A stretch of DNA of 64,000 nt from Hydractinia symbiolongicarpus (taxonomy: Eukaryota; Cnidaria; Hydrozoa; Anthoathecata; Hydractiniidae), in the NCBI RefSeq assembly GCF_029227915.1, contig NC_079885.1, positions 5,890,001 through 5,954,000 on the forward strand. The letters are read 5' to 3'. The translations under genes and the position numbers were made by a program. This document shows, one piece after another, positions 11,316 to 24,524 of this stretch (position 1 is its first letter; every line of letters starts with the position of its first letter). The notes below the pieces were generated by a model that worked only from the letters and a program-made list of their open reading frames with translations, had not been told where the DNA came from and searched no databases.

Positions 11316-13440
11316 CTAAAAGTAGGAACCAGCAGTAACCAGCAGTATTTTGAAGAAGTTTTTTTAATTGACCACAAGAGAACGACTAGTTAAATAGATA
11401 AATTGAAATAAACGCAACTACCGCTTTGAATGTGAAACATTTTATAATGTACACAAAGTTCATGACCCATTTTTCTAAAATTTTTATGTTTTGTGTGACT
11501 TGGGCTTTATGCAACAGTTGAGACAGAAGGCTTTTAAAACCAAACGCGAGAATTAACAAAAACAAAATTAATATTATAAATAACAAACTAATATCTGAAT
11601 GGTAAACCAAATATAACAAAAAACACTATAAGGAGAGTCCAAAACAAGACATTGTTTTTTTGTGGTAAGTGTTTTTGTGTTCGAAAGGGTTTGAATGAAT
11701 TAATAACTGCACAGTTTGAAGTCTTCGAGTGGGAGAGATACCTCTACTGCCATTGTATCCACTATTGAGAAATCCATATCAAATTTTAGTTTATTTTTCA
11801 CAGTGATTACACACTTCCTTAAGGTTACTGTAAAGGAAAAAAGTCACTTGATGAGTAGTCTCAGAAAAACCCTTATAACTTATCAATACTTTTATATTTT
11901 TTTTTATGTTTTCTTTTTTCTGAATGCTTGATGAAAGACTTTTTTGATGATGCTATTTTCGTGAGATCGTAATTTTCCAAAAAGAAAATATAATGAAATA
12001 AACACACACAAATTTTTTTCACCGTTTATTTTAAAATGGCTTCTTTTTCTGAACGCGTGGTCGCAGACTTCTCGTTTTTGCACCATTATATTCAGCATAA
12101 ATTAAATTCAAAAAGGTTCCCGTTTTTTTTCTAATAACGTTGTTATGAAATTATTTGTAATTATATGTAATCATTCAAAAAAATGCATATTTTTCCTTTT
12201 CTGTCGTCATAATTCGCTAATCAGTAATTTATACAAAAAAATCCAGGAACCTTTTGAGCATAATTTATTCAGCTTTTCATTACCGATAATTTCAATGAGC
12301 CAATAGGAAGCTTTCGGAAAAAGAGACCACAAATGTAAAGGCTTGTATGTGAAAATTCGCTAACAAGATATTTGTAGGTTTTATAAAAAAAGTGAACTGA
12401 TTATGCAGAAAGATAGAAGTGCGAACTTTTTCTTTATGCTGAATATGTGTGCACGCGCTCAGAATCATTAATAGACAGAAGTCAGGTTTACAAAAGACAG
12501 CTCATATGCATATTCCTTAACTTTGATTTTTTTAATTCGATAGTGAAAGTAAACTATCTAAAAAATATTATGCATATTTTTATACGAGAGTTCCATATTA
12601 TGCATAATGTTTACAAAAAATATGCTCAACTCATTTTTCACATATTTTTTCAAAGGTGTGAAGGGTATAACACCTCTAAAAAGTCTTTTTCCAGAAAAAA
12701 GGGATGTTCCAAATATTTTCATCGACTATAAAATAGGTCATTGGAAAGAGAATTTTTTTTTCTATGTCATGAATTTTTTGCAAAAAACCTAAAAAAAAAA
12801 ATTGTTTCCTTTACAGTAACCTTAAACACTTTCTAAAAAATTTTCCGCTTAATCAGATTATGTATTTACAAAAGGATTTTCATTTTGCAATTCGTGTATT
12901 TTACACCAAATATAACGCTATATGGAGGAGGGTCAAAAACCAGATATTTTACATTTTATTTCGAAGAATAAACTTTAATCCTAAAAACACTATTTTCGTT
13001 CTGTTCTTCTTGTTTCCATTATTGCCTTTAGGCGAAATAAATAAATAAATAACTTAAGTTGATTAATTATCGCGAATTCTGCGAATGTTATTCATATTTT
13101 CGAAAATTAATCTTCGCAGAATGCACCTCGTGAAAACAACTTAAAAGTAGCTAGTTATCAAGAGCATAAAGGATCAGAAGAAAGCCTTGGGAACTAGGTG
13201 CTCTTTTATTTATCATATTTGGTAGTTTAAGGTCTTGAAGTGTTGTGCATAAAAATCAGAAAACCTTTGCACCGGTGCTGTTGCCTTATCTGGAGTAAAT
13301 TAATAATAACTGCTGGTTCTCTTGTGGTTACTAAAAAGACAGCTTGATCTCTGGTGGTTACTTTATAATACTGGTGGTTCTTGGTGGTTACTTAAAAATA
13401 CTGCTGGTAACTGTTGGTTACTGCTGGTTCCTACTTTTAG
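11316..13440. mobile_element. Candidate TA-flanked non-autonomous DNA transposon, 2.1 kb
   Basis: The left end (CTAAAAGTAGGAACCAGCAG from 11316) and the right end (its complement ending at 13440) form a 26-bp perfect terminal inverted repeat. A further matching block of about 10 bp (GCAGTATTTT) follows after a 13-bp insertion on the right side. TA dinucleotides flank both ends (11314-11315 and 13441-13442), as in Tc1/mariner-type insertions. The right subterminal region (13310-13440) is built of repeated ctggtggttac words. No transposase frame is present. Confidence 0.55.
11819..12825. mobile_element. Candidate TTAA-flanked element nested inside the previous one
   Basis: The 21-bp word starting TTAAGGTTACTGTAAAGG at 11819-11839 recurs exactly, inverted, at 12805-12825. 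If the outer TTAA is the target duplication, the element is 11823-12821 with 17-bp inverted repeats, which would be piggyBac-like in target choice. The termini do not begin with the CC typical of many piggyBac elements, so the superfamily is open. The interior is AT-rich with no transposase. Confidence 0.5.
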
Positions 13441-13654
13441 TATATACGCTATGTATATACATACTAACTTTTTTTCAACTTTTATAAAAAAACAAGACTT
13501 CGTTAAAAAGGCATACTGAACCAGGTATATAAAACGAGAAAAAAGTTTAATTTTCAAAGCTTAAGCAACCTTAAAATATAGAAATTAAGAAAAGTTAACT
13601 ACCAGAATTCCTTTACCCCTGTACAAAGGCTGCTGTTTATAATGTTGTAAGTGG

Positions 13655-13950
13655 AGTCATTAAAGGGAACCCAAGTTATAAATGTTGTTGGAATTATGTC
13701 ATAGAGCCTAAGAAGTTGGTTAAAAAGTTTTTTTTAATTTTTTAAAAAGCTCTTTTCGTTCTCAAAATATTCACATTTAAAGAATTTCAGATTTAATTAT
13801 GCTGCATAAATTACGATGTCATATTTAAGTAATAGCAATTTTTGACATTATCTGTCATTATGAATTTTAGACCTGTTAAGGGATGTGCATTTAAACTTTT
13901 TCAATGCATAGATATTTAAAAGGTGAATTTGTTAACGTAATTTTTTTTGC
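13655..13950 (+). repeat. Dispersed repeat, copy 1 (AAAGGGAACCC family)
   Basis: This segment aligns by eye, with small gaps, to 59336-59595 over about 270 bp. Shared blocks include aagttggttaa, ttcgttctcaaaatattcacatt, gatgtcatattt, agtaatagcaa, tctgtcatta and acctgttaag. It is a mobile or duplicated non-coding family with no protein; its class is unknown. Confidence 0.7.
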
Positions 13951-14393
13951 TAAATGACCCTTGTTTGCTCGTTCCAGGCCTCTTAATTTTTTGCTTACAA
14001 CCCAACAACTCAGGATCTGCAACTTGGTTTACAATAAAACTTTTGTGGGTAAGCTTGTATAAGCCCTGTTTGTTTACTCACAAAATTTGATTGCATACCG
14101 ACATGCAGATCCAAAGTTATGGGGTCATCCACAAAAAATTAAGTGGCTTGTTTATGGTGGTGAACATGTATTCTCTGAACCAAACCGGAAGGATTATTTT
14201 TTTTAAACACTTAAATTTGAAAGTATTAAAGTTTAACGAAACAGAAAAACTGCATTTAAATGAATTTTAGCATTTTCTGTGATGATTTAATATAACCACG
14301 AGTGGTTATAAACTGTTTTAATAATGTAGTTGACGCAAAAGACGTAGTTGGAGTGTAAAAATATGTTACTTTGTGTTTCACTAAGAGCTTTTA

Positions 14394-14528
14394 ATGTTTA
14401 TGCATTGCCATAGGGTTGGCTTCTTTTTATTTCTGTGTGTTAGTGTGATACTCCCAATTTTGCTGAAAAAGGCAGAAGAAGGAATTCCTGGATCCAAGGA
14501 TTCCTGGTTTCTACAGACCAGGAATCCG
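14394..14528 (+). other. Candidate first coding exon upstream of METTL17
   Basis: An ATG-led 45-codon stretch ends in phase 0 at a donor-like gtaggt (14529), which would join in frame to the METTL17 exon at 14852. The peptide is hydrophobic (GFFLFLCVSVILPILL) and not a typical arginine-rich mitochondrial presequence, so the assignment is weak. It is listed because no better first exon was found. Confidence 0.2.
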
Positions 14529-14851
14529 GTAGGTGAAGACAATGTATACATTTTGATTAAAATAGATAGATACAATACAGTCTACATGCATAGAAATTAA
14601 ATAAACATCAAGTCTAAACTGAGAAATGCATAAGAATATTAAGTTGAAAATCCAAGGATGTAAGTAGGTGGAAGGTACCTATGTTCTGTTTTAATAATTA
14701 TAGATACAAATGAAATAATTTTGACTTATGGAAAATGTAGATGATGCTGACTTGGAGGATAAGATATAATGTAAGTTTCACTCTTTGTTTTCTGACTTAC
14801 CTTTTTTAAATAAGTTGTTTGTATGTTGGGTGTTATTTCGTCTCATTTCAG

Positions 14852-17800
14852 GTTGCTGAGTCATTTTTGTCATCATTTTGTGTACTGAAGCGATGCTCTA
14901 GTTCAGTAGTGTCGGATGTCTCTGGAAATAAGTATGGTTATAAAAGCGGCAAAAGCGATAGTTTTGATAAGCGGGACAAAACTTTAGAAGGTTCATTTCA
15001 CATTGGGATGGTAAATCTTCCTGCACACTTAAAAGATTCTTTGGAGCTTTTTTACAAAGGTGGGAGATTTTGTGTAAACAATTTATTTAGACAGTTGTGT
15101 TGTATGATTATGCTAACATTCGGAACCTTCAAAAGGCAAATCTGGAAACTTTAGAATAATAATAAATATATATTGTATTCTTATTTTTGCTTACAAACAC
15201 TCCATGTCTGCGAAAATGTTTTTAACCATATTGCACAGGAATTTTCAAAAGTTAAAGTATTGAGACAGCAAATTTCTTTATTCACAATTAAAGTTCTATC
15301 AACTTTCTGTATACAAGTAACGTTCTAAGTGCATTTTAAATATAACAAAACGTGAAGTAGTCTATATTTTCATATCTTGTTAAAACATACATTACATTAA
15401 ATAAATTGCAGATTTAATCTCTCATTCGTGTAATCATTCTTATTGCATGTATTGGTAACAAACTGCCTGGTATAATGACCAAGACTCGATCCTTAATTGC
15501 CAAAACTGTGAATTGCAACAAGCCTCCAATCTGTCTGGAAATGAAAAAAATTTTAAAGCAATTCAAATGATCTTTTTGCTACAATCTTTTATTTTTTCTT
15601 CAGTAAAGTAGCCTTATTTTTTGTACAATCAACATTCGATTTTTTTGTTTAAATTGAAGAAACATTTAAATATTTATAAAGGTTGAATTGTCTATCTTTA
15701 GTACATTTATTATATTTTAGGAAAACCCAGAAAACAAATTACCAATGATGGATTAAGGCTGTTTCGTCATTTAAGAAATCGTGGAAGACCATCACATACC
15801 ACATGGACAAAGTACAAGTCTCAAATGAAAGGCAAGAAAGTCGAAAGATCTGATGGTGAGTTGAAAGATGATCCATGACTTGTTTTGTAGTTTCTAATCT
15901 GGTGTTTTAAAATTTATTTTATTTGACCAAAAAGCTTAAAAAGGTAACCTCAACTTTAACTTCACTTGGAGATTTGCTTTTTTTTAATAATAAAAACACT
16001 TTACAAATAATCACAAGCTTTAATATTTTCTATGTTACACTAATGTAATATATAAATAAAATTTAACAGTTTGAACCCTTTATGTGAGAGTCAAACCTAA
16101 AATGAGGCTGTCAACAATAGGTTCTATAACTATAACTCCATTTTTCAAACCCCATTAGGAAATTAAGTTTTCATGGTGTTTGGTTAGTAAAGTTATCATT
16201 GTTGTATAAATACCTTTTAGTTAAAGCATTTTCACTCAATGAGGCTGTAAAAGCTGGACTTGTTGATGAAGAACTTGTGGATGAAGAAGAAATCAAGGCT
16301 GAGAGTCCCACTCAAGGGGAGCGAATGAAGCGACCACAACTTGCTGAATATTCTATGGTGAGGTACGCTGTGATCTATAATTCTTAATCATAATGAAATT
16401 TTACGCAAAATTTTTATGCATAAATTTAAGGGAGTAAAAAAAAAAATAATGAATTTAACTCAAAATACAGATGAGGGTATCTTTATTTTTAAAAGAAAAT
16501 AACATTAACATTCAAGCACTTTATTGTTGAGAAACAATGTACTTGCTTTACAAAGTATACTAATCCCTGAACTGGAATTAATTGTGTTGAATCGAATGTT
16601 AGAGTTATAAACTTCAAAATGTAATATCAACTTGCTACCGTTGCGAAAGACAGGTAACAAGTGCACAATTTAGCAGAGCATGTTTGTTGTTAAAGTTCTT
16701 TGTCAATGTTTTTATTCTAAACTTTTTGTTTACGCAATTTTCTTCTCAACTTAACTTTGTTGACGGTAGTTACATTTTTGAGGTTTTTTATTTGTTTTTA
16801 AAAAGTTTCCTTTTGAAGTATTGGAAAAATTTCAAACACAATTTCCCTTTCTTTACTTTTTATTCAAGTTCTACAAATTTAGTAACAATTTTGACTATCT
16901 TTACCACAACCATAACAAGACAGTATAATTTCCAACTGGATCTTTTTGGTAACTCTTTATTATATTTCTATAGTAATTGACTGTGTCTAACAGTAACATT
17001 TTTTAAATTATCAAATTTATTGCATGCACTCTTAAGTTTAGTGCAAAATGACTTGGAAATAGATGGGAATAACTGACGTCAACTTCTGCATGGTTAACTG
17101 GGGACCATCTGCGACCAAAACAGGACCAATTTTCTGGACCTAACCCACTTGTTTCAGAATAGACATCAAAAAACCTCCTAATATCTCTTTAATCATTTGT
17201 CAAAAGCAAATGATCCTCTACATTTCCTTAGTATATGTTATAACTTCTGTACACATTAGACAGTAAATGAAAACATTTGTAGAAAAACCATTAATGTTTT
17301 CCATTGTCCTCTGCATGAGTGGATATCTCTATGGCTTTAACAACTAGTATGATAACTAAATTCCATTAGCTTATCATGATTTCTGTTCTTGTGATGGAGA
17401 AATGCTTCTGTTTCAGGTATGGCTCACGAGAAACGAATGCTTATGTTGCTTCTCAGCTTCCATCTGTTTATGGCGGCACCCTTCGTGCTTTGTCAGAGGT
17501 CAGTACACAATCAAATATTATATGCAAACCCAGCTTAATGTCAGTTTACTGATTTATTAACACTTTTTTTAGATAAAAAAACGTTTACCAGGCTACGAAC
17601 CAAGAACTATTCTTGATTTTGGATCTGGTTCAGGAATGTCAGTGTGGTGGGTGTATTTTCTACTCAAATAGCTTACTCTTTTTAAGCTTGGGTCAGTCTT
17701 TTACAACTACTTTCTGCATTGCTGAGGTTTTTTTTATCATTTGTAGTTCTGCTTTTGCTTGGTGATAAATAATAGTCATAGACAGTCATATATAGCCTTA

Positions 17801-20800
17801 GAGCATTGCCATAATAATATCGCCACTGTAAGTTGCATATTCTTTTCTCTAGGGCTGCAAATGAACTATGGGGAAATAGTATCAATGAATATCAATGCGT
17901 TGATGTGTCTGAAGATATGAATAACACTGCGGAATTTCTTCTTCGGGGTAGGACTGTAAAACTCCTTAAAGTATTGGAAATGTATGTCAAATGTGATTTC
18001 CAATAGTTAACGTCAATTCATTTTAAGTAGTACTTTAGTACTAATTTAGATGTCAACACCAAACTTCATTTCTGTCTTAAAAATAAATCTAAAATAGTAT
18101 ATATTGCTTTTTTTAGGTAGTTCTGACATTAACACACCTCTGAAGATTCCAAATGTGTATTTCAAAAGGTTTCTACCACTCTCAAACCAGGTAAACCAGG
18201 TTTTACGTTAATTGTGAAACAATAGGTAATAAGTCACTCCATTTAAACATAACGTCTTATTTAAATGTTGCTTCCTCCAATGCAGTGGTAGGGAACAATG
18301 TTGTTTATAAAAAGTTTTTGTTCTTACAAGGGAGCATTGAAAAAGTACATATTATGCACTGACGCATACAAGGTGTTGGGGAAATCTGCCTTAAAAAATA
18401 ATTTGAGTATGTTTTCGAAGAAAGGTTCTGTTCTTGAACCCACTATTGGCTTAAAAATGAACCACGGTAAATATTTTCTACGTAGGAGAACACATTTAAA
18501 AAAATTCTGACAAATCGAAAAATATGCCACAGTACAATATGTTTTTCAAAAGCATGTTGAAAGTAAACCAATAAATTGAATTAGCAGCATTTCTTGGTGA
18601 GCATTTCTTGGTGAGCCTTTCTAGGTGAGCATTTCTTGGTGAGCATTTCTTGGTGAGCCTTTCTAGGTGAGCATTTCTTGGTGAGCATTTCTTGGTGAGC
18701 ATTTCTTGGTGAGCATTTCTGAAATACGAATTAAAATTTATTTTACACAAATGCTATTTTAAAACTATGAATGTAAGCTAATGAAATACAACGAATGAAA
18801 TATAGCTATCCAGCAATAGGTCTTTAAAACACAGCAACGTTTACAATAATCAAAAATTTCTAACAATATAAAAACAAAAGTAAGCGAATTTATTACATAT
18901 TTCTTCATGTCTGTTCTTGTTACTACATAGTTAATCATCCAAAAAAAGTCTTATTGCAAGTATAGTAATCATAATAAGCAATGTGTTATAACTGATAATT
19001 TAAAAAAATTTTGGAAGGGAGGTGATAACGTAAGATATGTATATGTTTTTGAGAGGGGGGGTGCACGCCAAGTGAAGTGTGTACCTTAAAATTGACAAAT
19101 TTAGTACATACATACTTTTTAAATGGGTTCATTGCAGTTCCCGATTTTATTTAATACTATCTTTTAAAACCAAGCTCCACCTGACAAGCACAGTCTGAAC
19201 TTAAAAATTTATAAGTTTTAACATCAGTTTTTCACCTTTCTATATGTTAAAACAAGTAGGGTGATTCTACGTAAAATATAGTAACTTTCTTGTCACCATT
19301 TTTTATTACGAGAAGCATTCCAGTCATTTGTATAATGGTTTTATTTTGCTGTAAGTACAACGTCATAGATTTTGATTTGTATTAATAGAGTTACCTAATG
19401 TTAACAGGTTAAATACGACATTGTGATAGCGTCTCACACATTAACCGAAATGCCATTCCGATCCCAAAGAATACAAGCTATAAAGAGTTTATGGCAGAAG
19501 ACAAACGATTTTTTAGTAAGACTCTCATAAATTTATAAAGTTATGATTTGGCAAGTCGTTTTATCACAATTTTTATAATGGTCACAGGTTCTGAGATTAA
19601 AAAGGTATTTTAGGAAGTCCTGGAAATTATATATTGGAATTTCCTTATTTTTGTCTTTTAGGTGATAGTTGAGCCTGGTAATAACGAAGGATTTGATACA
19701 ACTTTACAAGCCAGACAATTTATTACACAGGTGGGTGCAAATTATACTGCTTATTTCAAAACATCACTAGTAATTTAAAACTTTATTAAACTATATTTTT
19801 CTTAGGAACCGAATGAAAATGACGATGAATATCTAGAGAGTAAGTGTGTATGTCCAAATTCAGTAGCTGCACTTGAATTATGTTTTCGCAAGAAAATATT
19901 TCTTTACTGTAGTCTGTATGCAGAAATCGTTGTTGCTAGTTCAACAGGATGTTGGATTGTGCATTTACTTTAAATGAATTTTGAATGAAGTCTTCAGTCA
20001 AAATAAACTATTAAACCCTAATTTACAGCGGACAAGATTTTGGCAAAATTTTTGGTGGAGAAAATTTCGGTAAAACCAATCAAATAAAAAGAAAATCTTT
20101 GGAAAAGGTTTCATAGCATGGAATTTTTTTTGTCTTGTTTTTGCGGAACAAGTAACAAGAATTACTAGTAACTGGAATTAGCGATATTTATTTTCCCCGA
20201 AATCGATAGTAAGTAAGTACTAAATCATGAGTCATAAGCATAGCTTTTTGCACCTTTTAAAGAGGGTTAACCATTGGATTAGTAGAGAACCGAAATCATC
20301 AGTATATGAATTATTTCGTCGACCGTAAATTTTGGCGGTCCCAATATTTTGGCAAAAATTATAAGTTTTTAGAGATGTTGGTTGTGGTTGATTTTTAAAA
20401 TATATTTAGGTAACATTTTACTTTTTTTTTAGATTTTGAGAATTTATTTGATGATATCTATGAAGATCAGGATGAGAGTGGACATATATTTGCACCTGTG
20501 AGTATTCAACTCAGTAAAATTTAAAATATGCACTATTTTTAGGATAAAGGTTTCGGAAAATCTTTACTTCGCATACCACTGCAGTTATGAAACTACAATG
20601 GACTTATGCTTTGCTCTTTCCCCTATTTCCTTGAACACCTGCAAAAATCATCTTATTCTTTGAAATAATTTATTTATTTCTTTCACCATAACTTCATGGA
20701 GACGATTTGAAAACATTAAAATGTAAAAAATGGAATTAGAAATGCTCAAAGCGCGTACGTGCACACTTAAGTCCCCCCCCCTCTAGTACGCACCCATATA

Positions 20801-23094
20801 CTTGTAGTCTGCTACCCCTTCCCTCCTAAGTGCCTACGTACTTTATGGATACCCTTTGTCTAATATTGCGTGCGCCGAAGATGTTCCAGTAATTTTAAGG
20901 AAAGGAAAACGACTTTCTTTCTTCTATGAGATTTTTTTGCAGGACTAGTGAGAACCTTAGTGCCAGAGAAATTTTTCTTTTTACATCTCAATACGTCGCC
21001 TATTGTTAGTTATTTCAACACAATCACAAAAATGACGCACAGGGTTGAAAGACGAAGACGAAGGTATAGATTATAAAACCTGCTTTAACATTTTAACATT
21101 CATTACTTCATGTAGTGCCCACACGAAATGGTTTGTGCACGCACATATGTTGAGACGAGAGACCATCCATGCAACTTCGTACAGAAAGTTCAACTTTCAT
21201 TTTCTCAGGTATGTAAATCAATGAGTTAAGGAGTGTGTTTGATGTTGTGTACGCACGCCAAATGCCTCATCGTTTTTTTTATAAGCAACTTTTAAATTTT
21301 TCAAAAATAAAAAATAAACAAAACAGCTAGTACGAAACAGTCAACTGAAACGTGTATATAAAAAGAGACAAACAACAGGAAATATAAAAACACGGTATTT
21401 TAAAGTTTGCAACCACAAGATATTGAGAATGTCGTGCCTATATAAGTAACACGCATTCAGAACTTTTCAATACTCACAGCGGATTTATGACTTGGAATTT
21501 TAGTTTATTTGGTCATATTAAAATCTTTAATGGTTATTATTTTGCTGACGTCAGCAACCCCATCTCACCCTTGAATTTCCCGATTTTCGTACCTTTCCGG
21601 GATGTGCAGCGGATTGTTCCATAACGTGAACATTGAGGGGAATACAACTAACGCCTTTTTTTCGTTACTTGGTATCTACCCCATTGTCAAGGGATATTGT
21701 TTTGCCATTTCGAGAATTCGCCAAAAGACGGCCTTTTGCAAAACTAGTATGTCCAGGATTGTAGATAGCATGGGGAAGTCTTGTGCAAAGAATTTGCCTA
21801 ATCTAGGAAGTTAAAATCTTAAGGGTGTTTCATACGGTCCTGTATTTATGTTTATGATGATACGACCTGTTTTCAAACAAAAAGAGCAACCCAACATGGC
21901 AGCAACAATAAGTCTTCGCAGCTAATTTAGCTTTTGACCTAAATTAATCCCAAATTACTCCCAAATTTAAAAATAGCCTGTTTTTTGATCAAATTAACAT
22001 AATGAATAAAAAAGCAGTATTGTGTATTTTTCATTCCTAACTTTACAACAAGGTAAAAAAAATATTTAAGCTTATAAAAAGACACTCCTCCGTTTAATTT
22101 GTGTTTTATTTCATTTCAGAGAAACTTGAAGAGTTTTAAGAAATATGGTTACTTTCAAGAACGGTTTTCATTTTTAATCTTGCGTAAAGGAGAAAACACA
22201 GGTAAATATGCTGCAATGTTTTGTTGATTTGTGTGCGTGCCGGATGGTCACAAAAAACTTTTCGGAACTACTAGAGAACAACTTTGAAACTGCTTTTGAA
22301 ATCTTGTAATTGCTTGATCAAACTCTGCTAACATAACTGAATCCCTTTAGATCGAGGAGGTTGGACACGAGTCTTGCAACCAATCAAGAATCGTCACCGA
22401 CACGTTATTTGCGAATTATGTTGCAGTAACGGTAAAAAAACTTTGCATGTTTCTTGCGCTTTCGTCTAAAGTTTTTAGTTTCTGGCGTCTTGTATTTTTT
22501 TCTTTCTTGTCGTATCAGTAGTTCTTCGATTTTTTAGTAATACTAGTCGGGAAATGTTTTAAACAATAGCTCTATTGTTTAAACAACAGATCTATTGTTT
22601 AAACAACAGATCTATTGTTTTAAACAATAGATCTATTGTTTTAAACAATAGATCTATTGTTTTAAACAATAGAGCTATTGTTTAAGCAATGGCTCTATTG
22701 TTTAAACAATAGATCAATAGATCGTTTTTCTTCACTTAATGAAGTAGCTACTATGTTGTTGAAACTAAAATTTTTAAAGATCTTTATTTGTTTTTCAGGT
22801 AACATAGAAAAACACATTATCACCAAAGGGAAAGATCCGTAAGTATATATATCGCGTTCTAAAACCTCTTTTCATTAAAACATATTTACAGTGAAGAGTT
22901 AAGATTCCAATGATACCGCTTTTAAAGCGTTTTTATTCTATTTATGAATCAATCTGGAATTCATTTCAATTTTCTTCTTCAGGTATATTTACAAAGCGGC
23001 ACGTCACTGTCTCAAATGGGGCGACATAATGCCGTTAAGCGAAGCAAAACGTCCAATGAACATCCGTAAAGCGATTCCACCTGGAGAAGAGTAA
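14852..23094 (+). CDS. METTL17: METTL17 / Rsm22-family mitochondrial methyltransferase-like protein
   Basis: Sixteen exons join in phase: 14852-15059, 15721-15855, 16221-16362, 17417-17498, 17573-17646, 17853-17947, 18117-18190, 19408-19515, 19662-19730, 19806-19839, 20433-20497, 21116-21208, 22120-22201, 22351-22431, 22799-22838, 22983-23094 (TAA). They encode 497 residues, slightly more than vertebrate METTL17. The initiating exon lies upstream and is not resolved. Visible signatures are the SAM-binding loop LDFGSGSG (residues 203-210 of this part) followed by VWAANELWG, then VDVSEDM, YDIVIASHTLTEMP, and the metal-site cysteines CPHEMVC (363-369), a Cys at 381 and CELCC (441-445). In this family these cysteines hold a Zn or 4Fe-4S centre, and the protein assists assembly of the small mitoribosomal subunit. 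A mitochondrial location is inferred from the family. Introns carry two tandem-repeat arrays. Confidence 0.9.
18587..18720. repeat. Minisatellite in METTL17 intron 7, 14-bp unit
   Basis: About 9.5 units of gcatttcttggtga, with gcctttctaggtga as every third unit in the first half. This suggests a 42-bp higher-order repeat. It is non-coding; the repeating peptide on the minus strand is a by-product. Confidence 0.9.
22556..22722. repeat. Tandem array of palindromes in METTL17 intron
   Basis: About eight units of 20-21 bp close to aaacaatagatctattgttt. Every unit is itself a palindrome centred on AGATCT, with GAGCTC-like and CAGATC variants. The array lies between the exons at 22351-22431 and 22799-22838. 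It could fold into serial hairpins or a long cruciform. Confidence 0.9.
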
Positions 23095-24524
23095 CTGTGA
23101 TGTAGGAAGATAGCGATGATGTTGTGTTTCGTTTCGATGGCGTGTGAAATCTAATGACACTTGAGAATGCCTTTATAACGAATATAATTTACAGAATAGG
23201 TTTCAGATGTTCGCTATTGTTCAGTTATTATAAATAACCAAATCTATTTAGGAAAATATTTGGCTTATAATCCATAAAACAGTTAAAAAATTCAGTGCAT
23301 TTTTGGATTCTGTGCTTCCACAAAAACTGTATGAATTTTAATAACAGCCATTTTACACTATGGTACTGTTTTTTATCTACAAGAATGCGTGCAGATGCGC
23401 GACAATCAAACAATGTACGCAATGGCGAGTCATCTATAAAAACCTAGTTTATCAGAACTATAAAACTGATATTTTCAAAAAAATTAAGAACGCCGTTCTA
23501 AATCTTTTATGAAAAAAAGTAAGTCGAATACTCCTATTTAAAAATTCAATACGAAAACGAGACAACGCATGGAATTGAGACCAAGGCTGCTAAAAAAACT
23601 CATTTTTTTAAGCCGGGCACAACAAAGTTGAATAAAATATCAGGTTCACGCTGTAATAAAAAATATCTATTTTGCCGTAAAATTTTATGATATCTCCATA
23701 ATATTGCTTGTGTTGATGACAATCCCCATAAAAAAACGAAGATATGACAACTAAAATAGCTCAAATTGCTAATTATTAGTTGTTCAACTAACTAATATTA
23801 CTAATATGATTTCGCTGTCTTTCTCCATTTACCATAATATACTCGCAAGTTGAGCAGTCATAAGCAGCGCATTCACGACCTACACATCCGTTTGCCTTTT
23901 TCTTTAGGTTCTCGTCCGCCTTCTTATTTGTTTATTCAGCCTTAGCCTCGATTTCACGCCGAACAACTATTACGCAATCAAATTTATGAATAGGAGTATC
24001 CTAAAATCTGAGAAAGAATTGTTTTTTGAAACGTGTGGTGTAAATATTAATGTTGTGTGGCGATCAATCCTCAGGATTAAAATTTTGAAATTGTACCTCG
24101 GTGATTCTTAGAGCCTGATTATATGAGGCGAGTTGGCTCGGTGTTGGCTCGTCACATGCTCAGCATGATAAAATCAACAGCATAACATAATGGCAGATCT
24201 CCACTAAAAATATTTGAGATTATATGAGGTGAGTCAACCCGCCTAGGCGAGCTGGCTCATTATATGATATCATAATTTATGTGTCATAATTAAAGTGTGA
24301 TATTTATTTATTATGATTTATGCATCATAATAATTAAATATAAAAAGAAATCTTCGAATGTAATTATATAATGGAAACCAGAAGATAGGGCCGGCGAAAT
24401 CGGGGTCTTTGTAACGCACAAATATACGAACCTTTTGACAGGTGGCTAGCTAAACTTTTTTGTAATTTTGAAGATTTATAACGTAAACAAATTATAAGAA
24501 TTAAATATAGTCCTAGTCTTTTAA
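23095..24524. other. Intergenic: METTL17 3' side to tRNA
   Basis: No gene was seen. A short direct repeat (gattatatgagg[ct]gagt) occurs at about 24118 and 24221 next to GGCGAG-CTGGCTC words, probably a decayed dispersed repeat. No canonical AATAAA lies close to the METTL17 stop. Confidence 0.4.

Noticed and set aside
18587-18720. CRISPR-like direct repeats
   Set aside because: The units are contiguous 14-mers with no spacers, in an animal intron.
18496-18750. Minus-strand open frame with a repeated peptide (CSPRNAHLERLTK)
   Set aside because: By-product of the 14-bp tandem repeat inside a METTL17 intron.
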